Source: JAVBQG01 sp031549185 (lineage in GTDB: Bacteria > Synergistota > Synergistia > Synergistales > Synergistaceae). From it: a DNA stretch of 64,000 nt. The DNA is taken from positions 1-64,000 of the forward strand of contig JAVBQG010000017.1 of assembly GCA_031549185.1 (NCBI GenBank). Reading direction: 5' to 3'. Below the pieces are notes generated by a model. The model made no database searches and had not been told where the DNA came from. It was given only the letters and a program-made list of their open reading frames with translations. Within the stretch, counting starts at the first letter, position 1. Each line of letters opens with the position of its first letter. Below, piece by piece: positions 25,552 to 34,074 of this stretch. Both the position numbers and the translations under genes were made by a program.

Positions 25552-26817
25552 GTGAAAATTTTCAAGGACGGCGGACACAGGATGTTCGAGAACGATTTCG
25601 AGACGGCGAGAGTGGTCTCCGAGATGTTGATCGATCTGGAGAAGAGCGGCATGGATGCCGTGCGGAAGTACAGCGAGAAGTTCGACGGCTGGTCGCCGGA
25701 GAATTTCGAGCTCTCGGGCGCGCAGGTCGACCGTATGATCGCCTGCTGCGACGAGCGGCTTCTGCGCGACACGGCGTACAGCCAGGACAACGTCCGGCGT
25801 TTCGCCGAGGCGCAGCTCGCGACCCTGCTGCCGCTGGAGGTCGAGAACCAGCCCGGCGTGATTCTGGGGCATCGTCACATTCCGGTGAGCGCGGTGGGCA
25901 GCTATATCCCCGGCGGCCGTTACCCGCTCTTCGGCTCCGCGCAGATGAGCATCATTCCGGCGAAGGTGGCGGGCGTAGAGACGGTCGTCGCCTGCACGCC
26001 TCCGGCGAAGGAGATCGGCTGCTACCCCGCGACCGTCAACGCGATGAAGACGGCGGGCGCCGACCGGATCTTCGTGATCGGCGGTGTGCCGGCGTTCGCG
26101 ATGATGGCCTTCGGCATGGGCGTCGTCGAGCCGGTGAGCATTCTCTGCGGCGCTGGCAATAAATATGTCGCCGAGGCGAAGCGCCAGCTCTTCGGGCGCT
26201 GCGGCATCGACCTGCTGGCGGGGCCGAGCGAGATCCTGGTGATCGCCGACGAGGCCGCGAGCCCCAAGGTCGTGGCCTGCGACATCCTCGGACAAGCCGA
26301 GCACGACCCGAACGCGGGCCTCTGCCTGATCTGTTTCTCCGAGAGCTTCGCCGCGCGCTGCGTGCAGGAGATCGAGCGCCAGTTGGTCGTTTTGCCGACG
26401 CGCGACATCGCCGCGCAGTCGTGGGCGAACTACGGGGTCGTCTACGTCGCCGAGAGCCCGCGAGAGGCCGTCGCCCTCTCGGACGACTATGCGCCGGAAC
26501 ATCTGGAGCTGCTGGTGGAGGACGAGGAGTATTACATGGAGAACCTGAGGAACTACGGCTCGCTCTTCGTCGGCGAGGAGACGACCGTCGCCTACGGCGA
26601 CAAGACGATCGGCACGAACCACATCCTGCCGACGAGCTGCGCCGCCAAGTACACGGGTGGCGTGTGGGTCGGAAAGTTCCTGAAGACAGTGACCTGGCAG
26701 AAGATCACGAAGAAGGCGAGCGTGGAGATCGGCGAGGTCGTGAAGCGGCAGTGCGACGTCGAGATGATGCCGGGACATGCCCTGACGGCGGAGATGCGAG
26801 TGAGAATGCATTCGTAG
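25552..26817 (+). CDS. hisD: Histidinol dehydrogenase
   Basis: 421 residues from GTG 25552, chosen because AGGGGG precedes it and the extra upstream frame is AT-rich and unlike coding sequence. HisD oxidises L-histidinol to histidine in two NAD steps. Landmarks: SVGSYIPGGRYPLFGSAQM-like loop near 100, CGAGNKYVAEAKRQLFG, LLAGPSEILVIAD, the catalytic GQAEHDPNAG (Glu-His) and TNHILPT (zinc His). Homologues acting on other polyols exist, but hisZ, hisG and hisC in the same window favour histidine synthesis. It is isolated from them by 10 kb. Confidence 0.88.
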   Translation: MKIFKDGGHRMFENDFETARVVSEMLIDLEKSGMDAVRKYSEKFDGWSPENFELSGAQVDRMIACCDERLLRDTAYSQDNVRRFAEAQLATLLPLEVENQPGVILGHRHIPVSAVGSYIPGGRYPLFGSAQMSIIPAKVAGVETVVACTPPAKEIGCYPATVNAMKTAGADRIFVIGGVPAFAMMAFGMGVVEPVSILCGAGNKYVAEAKRQLFGRCGIDLLAGPSEILVIADEAASPKVVACDILGQAEHDPNAGLCLICFSESFAARCVQEIERQLVVLPTRDIAAQSWANYGVVYVAESPREAVALSDDYAPEHLELLVEDEEYYMENLRNYGSLFVGEETTVAYGDKTIGTNHILPTSCAAKYTGGVWVGKFLKTVTWQKITKKASVEIGEVVKRQCDVEMMPGHALTAEMRVRMHS

Positions 26818-26925
26818 GCGAAAGGCGTTATCTATCATACGGTAACGCAGACATGGAAGGTCTCCATACGTCAGCGGGACGGTATTTTGCGACCGCCCCG
26901 CTTCTTCCTTCCCTCGCAAATCGCG

Positions 26926-27780
26926 CTACTTTCTCAGCAGTTCGTTCACCGCGTCCATGCGCGGTTTCCTCTCGTACAGCGGGGTCGAGTCGCCGGACTT
27001 GTACGGTGCCTGGCAGGCCTCGAAGGTCTCGTGCGGCTCGCGGCGGTAGATGATCCCCAACGGATAGGGGTCGGCCTTCATGGCGAGCCGCAGCGCTTCG
27101 TTCATGTCGGAGGCGTCGCGGTCCTCCGGCAGCCACTCGGCCGCCTGCGCGAGCCACTGCCACGTGTTGACCTTGTTGAACGACACGCAGGGCTGGAAGA
27201 TGTCGATCAGCGCGTAGCCCTTGTATCCGATCGCCGCCTTGATGAGGTCTTTCGTGCGGTCCACGTCGGCCGCCGACGCGCGCGCCACAAAGGTCGCGCC
27301 GCAGGCCAGCGCAAGCATCAGGGGGTTGAGCGGCGTGCTGGTTACGCCCTCCGGCTGCGAGCTCGTCTTCGTGCCGCGTGCCGTGGTGGGCGAGCCCTGT
27401 CCCTTCGTGAGACCGTAGACCATGTTGTTGCAGACGATGTTGGTGATGTCCGGATTGCGGCGGATGGCGTGGATGAAGTGGTTGCCGCCCTCGCCGTACA
27501 TGTCGCCGTCGCCGCCGACCGCGATCACCGTGAGGTTCCGGTTCGAAGCCTTGATGCCGGTGGCGAGTGGCAGGCTCCTGCCGTGTAGGCCGTTGGCGAT
27601 GTGGCAGCGCAGATAGTGCGGTATCTTCGCGCCTTGTCCGATTCCGGAGGCGACCACGACGTCCTTCGGCGCGAGGCCGAGTTCGTCCAAGGCCAGTTTC
27701 AGCGCGTCGAGAATTTTATAGTCCCCACATCCGGGGCACCAGGATATCTCGCCCCTGTAATCGAATGCCGTCTCTTTCAT
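26926..27780 (-). CDS. korB: 2-oxoacid:ferredoxin oxidoreductase, beta subunit
   Basis: 284 residues. The thiamine diphosphate site GGDGDMYGEGGNHFIHAIRRN with a downstream VCNNMVYGLTKGQ is intact, and WCPGCGDY near the N-terminus provides iron-sulfur cysteines. With the alpha subunit it converts a 2-oxoacid to acyl-CoA and CO2 while reducing ferredoxin, a core step in amino-acid fermentation. It follows korA by 12 bases. The two-subunit form without a ferredoxin subunit is typical of 2-oxoglutarate enzymes, but the substrate (2-oxoglutarate or branched-chain oxoacids) cannot be settled from sequence. Confidence 0.92.
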   Translation of the reverse strand: MKETAFDYRGEISWCPGCGDYKILDALKLALDELGLAPKDVVVASGIGQGAKIPHYLRCHIANGLHGRSLPLATGIKASNRNLTVIAVGGDGDMYGEGGNHFIHAIRRNPDITNIVCNNMVYGLTKGQGSPTTARGTKTSSQPEGVTSTPLNPLMLALACGATFVARASAADVDRTKDLIKAAIGYKGYALIDIFQPCVSFNKVNTWQWLAQAAEWLPEDRDASDMNEALRLAMKADPYPLGIIYRREPHETFEACQAPYKSGDSTPLYERKPRMDAVNELLRK

Positions 27781-27792
27781 CCCCTGTCCCCC

Positions 27793-29538
27793 CTACTCTT
27801 TGCAGATTTCGCCGATAACGCCGCCCAGGCGGCGCACAAGCTCGTCGGCGGAGAACTGGAAGCTGTCGTATTTCAGAACCGTCGCCGATGTCTCCGTGCC
27901 CGTGAGCGAGCGAACGAGGCGGGCGAACTGCCCGGTGGCGTTGCCTTCGACGAAGATCTTCTGCGCGCACGAATTCATGATGGCGACGAACTCCTCCGAC
28001 AGCGGATAGAGCTGCTCGCAGGCGACCAGCGCGATGCCGTCGCATGTGAGCTGCTCCATCGCCTCGCGGATCGACTCGAAGGTCGAGCCCCAGCAGACCA
28101 CCGCCGTGTGGTAGTGCTTCGGTCCGATCACGACCGGCGGCAGCGCCTCGGCTTTCAATGCGTCCAGCTTCAGGAAGCGCTTTTCGACCATCTTCTTGCG
28201 CGTGTCCCTGTCCTCGGTGATGTGCCCGTTTTCCGTGTGCTCGTGGCTGTCGAACGCCACTAGGCCATCGCCGCAGCCGGGGACGGAGAAGGGCGAGGTC
28301 GCCTCGCCCGGTTTCGTGTAGGCGTAGCGTAGGTAGTTCGCGTCCGCCCGCACCGGTTCCGGCAGTGCGGGGACCGCTGTCGCGTCTGGCAGCGCGATGT
28401 TGTAGCCGCTGTCGACGAAGTACTGATCGGTCAGGAGGACGACCGGCATCTGGAATTTGCGGGCGGTGTAGAAGGCGCGGGCGGCGACGCGGAAGGCGCT
28501 CTCGATGTTGATCGGGGCGTAGATCGCGCGGGGGAATTCGCCGTGGCCGGAGTAGAGGGCGAGCTCGAGATCCGCCTGCTCCGTGCGGGTCGCGAGGCCG
28601 GTGGCGGGGCCGGGGCGCTGCGCGACGTGGAACACGACGGGGGTCTCCGCCACGCCCGCGAGGCTGTAGCCCTCGGTCATGAGGGCGAAGCCGCCGCCGG
28701 AGGTGCTGGTCATCGCGCGCGCGCCGGTATATCCGGCGCCGATGGCCATGTTGATCGCCGCGATCTCGTCCTCTACCTGTTCGACGACGCAGTCGAGCTC
28801 CTCGGCGTGGTGAGCGAAGTAGGAGAAGACGCCGGTGCCCGGTGACATCGGGTAGGCGGTGACGAAGTTGCAGCCCGCGGCGGCGGAGCCGAGCGCGACC
28901 GCGTCGTTGCCGCTGAGGAAGATCTCGCCCTTCTTCGAGGCGGCCGCGAGGTCGAGCGCCGGCTCCCCGCCGGTCAGCTCTACGCCGAGCGCGTGTCCGA
29001 CGCGGAATGCCTCCTTGTTCTTTTCGATGACTTCTTTTTTATCGAAACGCCCGGCGATGAGCTCGTCCGCGCAGCTCTCCGGCAGGCCGAAGATGCCGGC
29101 GATGACACCCGCCACAATCATGGAGGAATAGAGCGCTCCGCCGATCTCCTTCGCGCGCCGCGCGAGGTCGAGGTCCGTCAGCGTGTGCCCGAGGGATTTT
29201 ATCTCCTCGCCGATGACGCTTGCATCGCCCAGGATCCTCGTGTCGGGCGCGATGTTCTCCGTGATGTTCGGCCGCAGGCCGGGCGAGATCGCGAAGAGCC
29301 AGTCGATGCGGTCGACCGGCGCCCGCACGGGTGAGGTGCTCACCCGGATCTGCGTCGAGTTGCTCCCTCCCCGCACGCGCGACATGTACTCGCGCGCGGT
29401 GAACACATGGAAGCCCGCGTCCGAGAGAAAGCTTCGCGACAGATCTTCAGCCGTCTGAAGCCCGAGACCCGCCGCCGCGCAGAACGCGATCGTCACCTCG
29501 GATTTCGGGTTTTTCGTGGAGCTGGCGTCACTTCCCAT
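27793..29538 (-). CDS. korA: 2-oxoacid:ferredoxin oxidoreductase, fused gamma-alpha subunit
   Basis: 581 residues from the ATG at 29538, 5 bases after AAGGAGGGG; an adjacent ATG at 29541 is too close to the ribosome site. Residues 10-190 are the gamma (acceptor) domain (IAFCAAAGLGLQTAEDLSRSF ... YMSRVRGGSNSTQIR, in parts), and the rest is the alpha domain (GNDAVALGSAAAGCNFVTAYPMSPGT, GARAMTSTSGGGFALMTEG). It heads the korAB pair. No ferredoxin is adjacent; a small 2[4Fe-4S] ferredoxin gene is at 53333. Confidence 0.92.
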   Translation of the reverse strand: MGSDASSTKNPKSEVTIAFCAAAGLGLQTAEDLSRSFLSDAGFHVFTAREYMSRVRGGSNSTQIRVSTSPVRAPVDRIDWLFAISPGLRPNITENIAPDTRILGDASVIGEEIKSLGHTLTDLDLARRAKEIGGALYSSMIVAGVIAGIFGLPESCADELIAGRFDKKEVIEKNKEAFRVGHALGVELTGGEPALDLAAASKKGEIFLSGNDAVALGSAAAGCNFVTAYPMSPGTGVFSYFAHHAEELDCVVEQVEDEIAAINMAIGAGYTGARAMTSTSGGGFALMTEGYSLAGVAETPVVFHVAQRPGPATGLATRTEQADLELALYSGHGEFPRAIYAPINIESAFRVAARAFYTARKFQMPVVLLTDQYFVDSGYNIALPDATAVPALPEPVRADANYLRYAYTKPGEATSPFSVPGCGDGLVAFDSHEHTENGHITEDRDTRKKMVEKRFLKLDALKAEALPPVVIGPKHYHTAVVCWGSTFESIREAMEQLTCDGIALVACEQLYPLSEEFVAIMNSCAQKIFVEGNATGQFARLVRSLTGTETSATVLKYDSFQFSADELVRRLGGVIGEICKE

Positions 29539-29627
29539 CATTGCCCCTCCTTGCAAAGTATTTTATTCAATGAGTATAGCAATTGAAGTTAAAGGCAAAC
29601 CGGGAATATTACGGAGAAGGGGTAGGC

Positions 29628-29657
29628 GAAGGGGCGGCCGTTGGCGGCCGCCCCTTC
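29628..29657 (-). terminator. GC-rich hairpin after the M24 peptidase gene
   Basis: A perfect 12-bp stem (GAAGGGGCGGCC / GGCCGCCCCTTC) begins 14 bases past the peptidase stop. No T-run follows it on the minus strand, so termination may be inefficient and korAB may be partly co-transcribed. Confidence 0.5.
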
Positions 29658-29670
29658 GCAAAAACGATAT

Positions 29671-30774
29671 TTATTTGATCACGATCAAGTCGCGGGTGAA
29701 CTTGTTGAGCGCCTCGCCCGTCCCATCGGGGCGGACGGCCACGAGGTTCTCGATGCGCACGCCGTACTTGCCGGCGATGTAGATGCCCGGCTCGATGCTG
29801 AAGACATTGCCCGGCTCGAGCGGGACATCGTTGCCCTCGATGATGTAGGGCGACTCGTGGATGGCGATGCCGACACCGTGTCCCAGTCTGTTGAGGAAGT
29901 ACTGGCCGTAGCCCGCGTCCGAGATGATCTTTCTGGCTGTGCGGTCGACGTCCTGCCCGGTCGCGCCCTTCTTGACGGCCGCCTCGCCGGCCATCTGCGC
30001 CTGCAGCACGATGCTGTAGATCTTGCGCATCTCCTCGTCCGGCTCGCCGATGCAGAAGGTGCGGGTGGTGTCGGAGCAGTAGCCCTTGTAGCGGCAGCCC
30101 GTGTCCACGACCACGAAATCGCCGTCCCGAAGGAGGCGGCTGTTGCCCGTGTAATGCGGCATCGAGCCGCCGGGGCCGGAGGCCACGATGGGGGAGAACG
30201 AGAGACCGTGCGCCCCCTTCTCCTCGTAGAGCGCCAGGAGTTTGTCCTGTACGTCTTTCTCGGTCATGCCCTTTTTGATGAACTTCGAGAGGTCCTCCAT
30301 CACCGCGTCGGCGATCCGCGCCGCTTTGCGGAGACAGTCGAGCTCGCTTTCGTCCTTGCACTGGCGCAGGGCGGAGAGCGTCTCGGCTCCGTTTGCGAAC
30401 GTCGCGTCGACGGCGGATTTCATGTCGATCAGATCGACGGCACGCACGCCGTCGTTGATCGCGATTTTTTTACCGACGAGGCCGAGGGCCTCGCATCCGG
30501 CCCGGAAGGCGCCGGTGAAACCCTCGTGATCCGCCCAGACCTGATATTTCACCGTCGGCCCAAGCGCCTCGCGCATCTCCTCTTCGTAGAGGAGAGGAAC
30601 CATGGCGAAACATTCGCCTTTGGCGGAGACCATCAACCCCTTGACGCGTTCGTCGCTGAAGAGAGCCAACTCCGCCATATACTCCACGTCGGTCGACGGA
30701 CCCATATAAAGTGCGCCCAACTCTACTTTTGTCAGCTCCTCCGCAAGTTTTTGAACTCTTTCGATGTGCAACAT
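29671..30774 (-). CDS. M24-family aminopeptidase (Xaa-Pro type)
   Basis: 367 residues from the ATG at 30774, which follows GGAGGTG with 6 bases spacing. An N-terminal creatinase-like domain (1-130) is followed by the pita-bread metal domain: VVVDTGCRYKGYCSDTTRTF (two Asp ligands), HGVGIAIHESPYI (His) and VFSIEPGIYIAGKYGVRIENL (Glu ligands). These enzymes cleave X-Pro peptides. It fits the peptide-fermenting context of korAB downstream. A palindrome at 30817-30834 lies just upstream and may control it. Confidence 0.92.
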   Translation of the reverse strand: MLHIERVQKLAEELTKVELGALYMGPSTDVEYMAELALFSDERVKGLMVSAKGECFAMVPLLYEEEMREALGPTVKYQVWADHEGFTGAFRAGCEALGLVGKKIAINDGVRAVDLIDMKSAVDATFANGAETLSALRQCKDESELDCLRKAARIADAVMEDLSKFIKKGMTEKDVQDKLLALYEEKGAHGLSFSPIVASGPGGSMPHYTGNSRLLRDGDFVVVDTGCRYKGYCSDTTRTFCIGEPDEEMRKIYSIVLQAQMAGEAAVKKGATGQDVDRTARKIISDAGYGQYFLNRLGHGVGIAIHESPYIIEGNDVPLEPGNVFSIEPGIYIAGKYGVRIENLVAVRPDGTGEALNKFTRDLIVIK

Positions 30775-30816
30775 AAATGGCACCTCCATTGCTGTTTGCC
30801 CGCATAGCGAGCGACT

Positions 30817-30834
30817 AAATACCGTTCGGTATTT
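30817..30834. promoter_or_regulatory. 18-bp inverted repeat, candidate operator
   Basis: AAATACCGTTCGGTATTT has two perfect 8-bp arms around TT, a TetR-operator-like shape. It lies 43 bases upstream of the M24 peptidase start, in the divergent gap before the response-regulator gene. Confidence 0.45.
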
Positions 30835-31024
30835 TTGATGATTTTATTCTGCGCCTTTACTGTCATCGATATAGTAATGGGCAGTCGTATCAACAAACGA
30901 AGAGAAGACTACTTTCGGCGATATGAAAATATTTTTTCCTTATTGCAGTATTGCCGCTTCCCATTCTGGTGTTTCATGATATTATTATACTACGGGGTGA
31001 CATTTTATGCTGAGGTGATTGTAC

Positions 31025-31690
31025 ATGAAACCAATCCATTTGCTCATTGTTGAATCGGACCCGCTCGTGCTCTTTTCCATCGGGCAGGTCATCCGCTACT
31101 TCGACAACTATCTCGTTGTCGACAAGGTAGAAGAGATCGACGTGGCGCTCGAGCGGATGAAGGTCGTTCCTGTCGACCTTGTTATTCTGGGCGGGCAGGA
31201 AAATGTGGAGAGATGGAAGGAGTTCTCCGAGGCCGGGTACAAGGCAAAATTGCTCCTTCTGGCGCATAATCCCTCCAAGGAGATGGTGCAGGACGCCATT
31301 TCGTTCGGCGTGTGGGACATGATTCTGAGGCCGGCGGCGCCCGAGAGGCTCCGTTTTTCTCTGGAGATGTTCCGCTATCGCCACATCTACGGTGAAGCGC
31401 TCGAGTACCCCGTCCAGCAGGATCGCCTCGACGCAATCTTTTTCCCGCGGGAGCGCCACCAGCACATCATCGCCGGCACGATCAAGAACGGCGAGATGTT
31501 GGAGAAAGTGCTGCAGTTGATCGAAGAGAGAGACGAGCCTCAGTCCGCCGGTGAAATCGCAAACGTGCTGAACGTATCCAGAATCACGGTCCGCAAGTAC
31601 TGCGAAGCGCTCGTCAATACGGGCAAGCTGCACGTGAAAAACAAGTATCAGGCAAAAGGACGTCCGATTAAGCAATATTATCTCTCATAA
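31025..31690 (+). CDS. CitB-like response regulator with a degenerate receiver
   Basis: 221 residues from ATG 31025 (RBS TGAGGTGAT). Residues 1-120 fold like a receiver, but the key residues are changed: the acidic pair reads ESD (E10-S11-D12), the phosphoacceptor position in VDLVILGGQ is Gly56, the switch residue is in LLLLAH, and the conserved Lys is Arg in ILRP. The C-terminus is a DpiA/CitB-type winged helix (ESAGEIA-like PQSAGEIANVLNVSRITVRKYCEAL). No sensor kinase is adjacent. It is probably controlled by something other than phosphorylation. Its targets are unknown. Confidence 0.82.
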   Translation: MKPIHLLIVESDPLVLFSIGQVIRYFDNYLVVDKVEEIDVALERMKVVPVDLVILGGQENVERWKEFSEAGYKAKLLLLAHNPSKEMVQDAISFGVWDMILRPAAPERLRFSLEMFRYRHIYGEALEYPVQQDRLDAIFFPRERHQHIIAGTIKNGEMLEKVLQLIEERDEPQSAGEIANVLNVSRITVRKYCEALVNTGKLHVKNKYQAKGRPIKQYYLS

Positions 31691-31703
31691 AGATAGAAAG
31701 CAA

Positions 31704-31730
31704 AGGACGGCACGCGGAGTCCGCGCGCCG
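31704..31730 (-). terminator. Hairpin between convergent genes
   Basis: GACGGCaCGCGG and CCGCGcGCCGTC arms. On the minus strand it is followed by T-rich CTTTGCTTTC, so it best serves the minus-strand ProRS-like gene ending at 31761, and possibly also the plus-strand regulator. Confidence 0.55.
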
Positions 31731-31760
31731 TCTGGAGTGTGGAACTCGTCCGGAGAGACG

Positions 31761-33020
31761 TTATTGGGCGTGAAGCGCCAGAACGATACTTTCCGTTGAA
31801 ATGTTTCCTCTCCATTGAAGTGGATATTGGTTAGCACCTTCACGAGTTCTGTACGAGAGTAGCTTATACATCCTTACGTCGTCACTGTTGAAAACGGTCA
31901 TTTTATGGCCAACCCCAAATCCGATCACCCCCGAGTCGCGAAGCAGACAAGCTTTAAGGGATGCCCTGCCACAGGAGCAGGGCATCCCTTCTATATTCTG
32001 GGCGATGTCGGCGATGGGCGCGTCGAAATCCCTTCCGTGGCAGCAGCCCTTGAGATGGTAGCCGGGTTTGTTAGCCCCCACGACCGTGTTCTTCGCACTA
32101 CGGACGCTCTCGTCGCAGACCACGATCACGTGAGCGGGCATCCCGACCGGGCCGCAGTACCCCGCCACCTCTCCGATCAGTGCCTCCAGCTCGGCTTTGT
32201 CCGCCGCCCGAAGGCCCGTCAGTCCTTTGTTTTTATACAGCCAGTTAGACAGCTTGTTCATGCTGACATTGCAGTCGCCGCGCACGAACGCGGCCACCGG
32301 CACGGCTTTGCCGCCTTCATCCGCCGCCACGTAGAGCATCGCTTTGATTGTGCGGGCCACCTCCAGGTTCAACTGGCTGCAGAGCTCCTGGATGGTGTTG
32401 GCACCGGGCGTGGCGATCTCCTCCAGCAGTTCCTCCGGCTCGTCCGCGCCCGGCTGCGCCGCGTTGAATTTCGCCGGCGAGTCGGGCAGGAGATAGTTCC
32501 CGCAAGCGGGACAGTGGAGCCCGGATCTGGCGTCGAGCGTGCCCGCTTCCCCAGGCGAGACGAGGATGAAGGCGCGTCCCTCCGTCGGTTGCGCCTCTTC
32601 GAGGAAACGGAAGCGGTCGCAGTTCAGCTCCCTCAGAACCGTGTTCATCATGACCTCGACCTGCGCGGTGGCGCTCTCGATGTCGGCGCTCCATCCCAGC
32701 ATGTAGAGCGCCCGTCCCCGCTCCTCGCTGAACGCGGTCGCGTCGTCGCCCCAATCGCGCACGTAGCGGTCGGCGAGGGAGAAGATCGCTTCGTCGGAGC
32801 CGCAGTCCACCTGCTGTAGCCCGGCAAACGCGAAGAGCGTCTCGCGCAGCGAGGCAACGAGACGCCGCCGCTCCTTCTCGCCGGCGGGCAACAGCAGGAA
32901 CTCGCCGCTCTTCGCGTTGTAGGCGGCAGCCCCCGCCATAACGAGATTCACGACGCCGGGGTCCTTCACTTTCGCCGGCGGGTTGTCCGACGCGGGTACC
33001 AGAAGCCTTCTCTCGGTCAT
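31761..33020 (-). CDS. Prolyl-tRNA synthetase-derived protein with INS editing domain, catalytic core lost
   Basis: 419 residues from the ATG at 33020 (GGGAGG 11 bases upstream). Residues 203-350 match the INS (YbaK-like) editing domain of bacterial ProRS: IATPGANTIQEL, TIKAMLY with the conserved Lys226, GANKPGYHLKG with His322, and GRDFDAPIADIAQ with EGMPCSCG. The flanks also follow the bacterial ProRS order: RRLLVPASDNPPAK and FLLLPAGEKERR (motif 1 region), VRDW (remnant of motif 2 FRDE) and HCPACGNY (the CxxC before INS). Motif 2 Glu, motif 3 (here RGNISTES) and the anticodon-binding domain are missing. It cannot charge tRNA; trans-editing of Ala-tRNA-Pro or a regulatory role is likely (inference). 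Last gene of a minus-strand string. Confidence 0.8.
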   Translation of the reverse strand: MTERRLLVPASDNPPAKVKDPGVVNLVMAGAAAYNAKSGEFLLLPAGEKERRRLVASLRETLFAFAGLQQVDCGSDEAIFSLADRYVRDWGDDATAFSEERGRALYMLGWSADIESATAQVEVMMNTVLRELNCDRFRFLEEAQPTEGRAFILVSPGEAGTLDARSGLHCPACGNYLLPDSPAKFNAAQPGADEPEELLEEIATPGANTIQELCSQLNLEVARTIKAMLYVAADEGGKAVPVAAFVRGDCNVSMNKLSNWLYKNKGLTGLRAADKAELEALIGEVAGYCGPVGMPAHVIVVCDESVRSAKNTVVGANKPGYHLKGCCHGRDFDAPIADIAQNIEGMPCSCGRASLKACLLRDSGVIGFGVGHKMTVFNSDDVRMYKLLSYRTREGANQYPLQWRGNISTESIVLALHAQ

Positions 33021-33042
33021 GAAAAACATTCCTCCCGTATTG

Positions 33043-34074
33043 TTATTTTGCGAAATACGCCACCGTCCGCCGCACGATCTCCTCGAAGCCGACCTTCGGC
33101 GTCCAGCCGAGCGCTTTTTTGATCTTCTCGACCGAGGGCACCCTGTTGCGCATGTCCTGGTAGCCCTCTTTGTAGTAGGCCTCGGGCGTCACGTCCTTCA
33201 GGACGGCCTCCCGCGCGGCGGCCTCGAAGGCAGGGAACTCGCGCATGATCCGCACGACGGTCTCCGCGAGGTCGCGGATCGAGGCGTTGTTGGCAGGGTT
33301 GCCGACGTTGAAGATCTGTCGCGACGCCCGGCCGCCCTCGTTGCGTAGGATCGCGAGCAACGCGTCCGTGGCGTCGCCGACCCAGAGGAAGCTCCGCCTG
33401 TTCTCGCCGCCGCCGACCAGCGAGATCTCGCCGCGGTGCAGCACGTCGTAGATCATCTGCGTGATCGAGCGAGCCGTGCGCTCCTTCGCGTCCTCGAAGT
33501 TGTCGAGACGTGGGCCGACCCAGTTGAACGGGCGGAAGAGCGTGTAGTCGAGCCCATGTTCCTCCCCGTATGCCACGATGATGCGGTCCATCATCTGCTT
33601 GCTGCAGCTGTAGATCCAGCGCGACTTCGTGACGGGGCCGACCACGAGCGGGCTCTCGTCCTCCAACAGCTCGTCGTCGCCGGACATGCCGTAGACCTCG
33701 GAGGTCGAGGGGAAGACCACGCGCTTTTTCGCGTCCACGCACATGCGCACGATCTTCAAGTTCTGCTCGAAGTCGAGCTCGAAGGTCCAGAGCGGTTTTC
33801 TGATGTAATACGCCGGCTTCGCTATGCCCGCGAGCGGCAGGACGGCGTCCGCCTTTGCGACGGCGTCTTTCAGCCATTCGTCGTCCGTGAAGATATCGCC
33901 CTTCGTGAAGGAGTAGCGCGTGTCGCGGCGATACCCGGCGACGCTCTCCTCCGCACGGTCGAAGGCGTCGACGCGCCAGTCGGTATCGGCCAGGATCTTT
34001 TCGGTCAAATGCGTGCCGATGAAGCCGTTCGCGCCCAGGATCAGGACCTTTTTCCCACCGGTGCTAGCGTCCAT
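33043..34074 (-). CDS. NAD-dependent UDP-glucuronate decarboxylase/epimerase, ArnA C-terminal type
   Basis: 343 residues from the ATG at 34074. An SDR-fold protein: NAD loop VLILGANGFIGTHLTEKIL, catalytic PSTSEVYG (Thr, Ser and Glu of ArnA), YSCSK (Tyr-x3-Lys) and GGENRRSFLWVGDA (the Arg used for decarboxylation in ArnA). In E. coli this is the C-terminal half of ArnA, which oxidatively decarboxylates UDP-glucuronate to UDP-Ara4O. Here it is a separate gene overlapping the formyltransferase by 11 bases. No arnB, arnC or arnT is in the window, so the end product (UDP-Ara4N for lipid A, or another sugar) is open. Confidence 0.88.
   Translation of the reverse strand: MDASTGGKKVLILGANGFIGTHLTEKILADTDWRVDAFDRAEESVAGYRRDTRYSFTKGDIFTDDEWLKDAVAKADAVLPLAGIAKPAYYIRKPLWTFELDFEQNLKIVRMCVDAKKRVVFPSTSEVYGMSGDDELLEDESPLVVGPVTKSRWIYSCSKQMMDRIIVAYGEEHGLDYTLFRPFNWVGPRLDNFEDAKERTARSITQMIYDVLHRGEISLVGGGENRRSFLWVGDATDALLAILRNEGGRASRQIFNVGNPANNASIRDLAETVVRIMREFPAFEAAAREAVLKDVTPEAYYKEGYQDMRNRVPSVEKIKKALGWTPKVGFEEIVRRTVAYFAK

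Noticed and set aside
30835..31053. Hydrophobic 72-codon frame overlapping the start of the regulator gene
   Set aside because: AT-rich intergenic sequence readily gives such frames; there is no ribosome binding site and it overlaps the better-supported gene.
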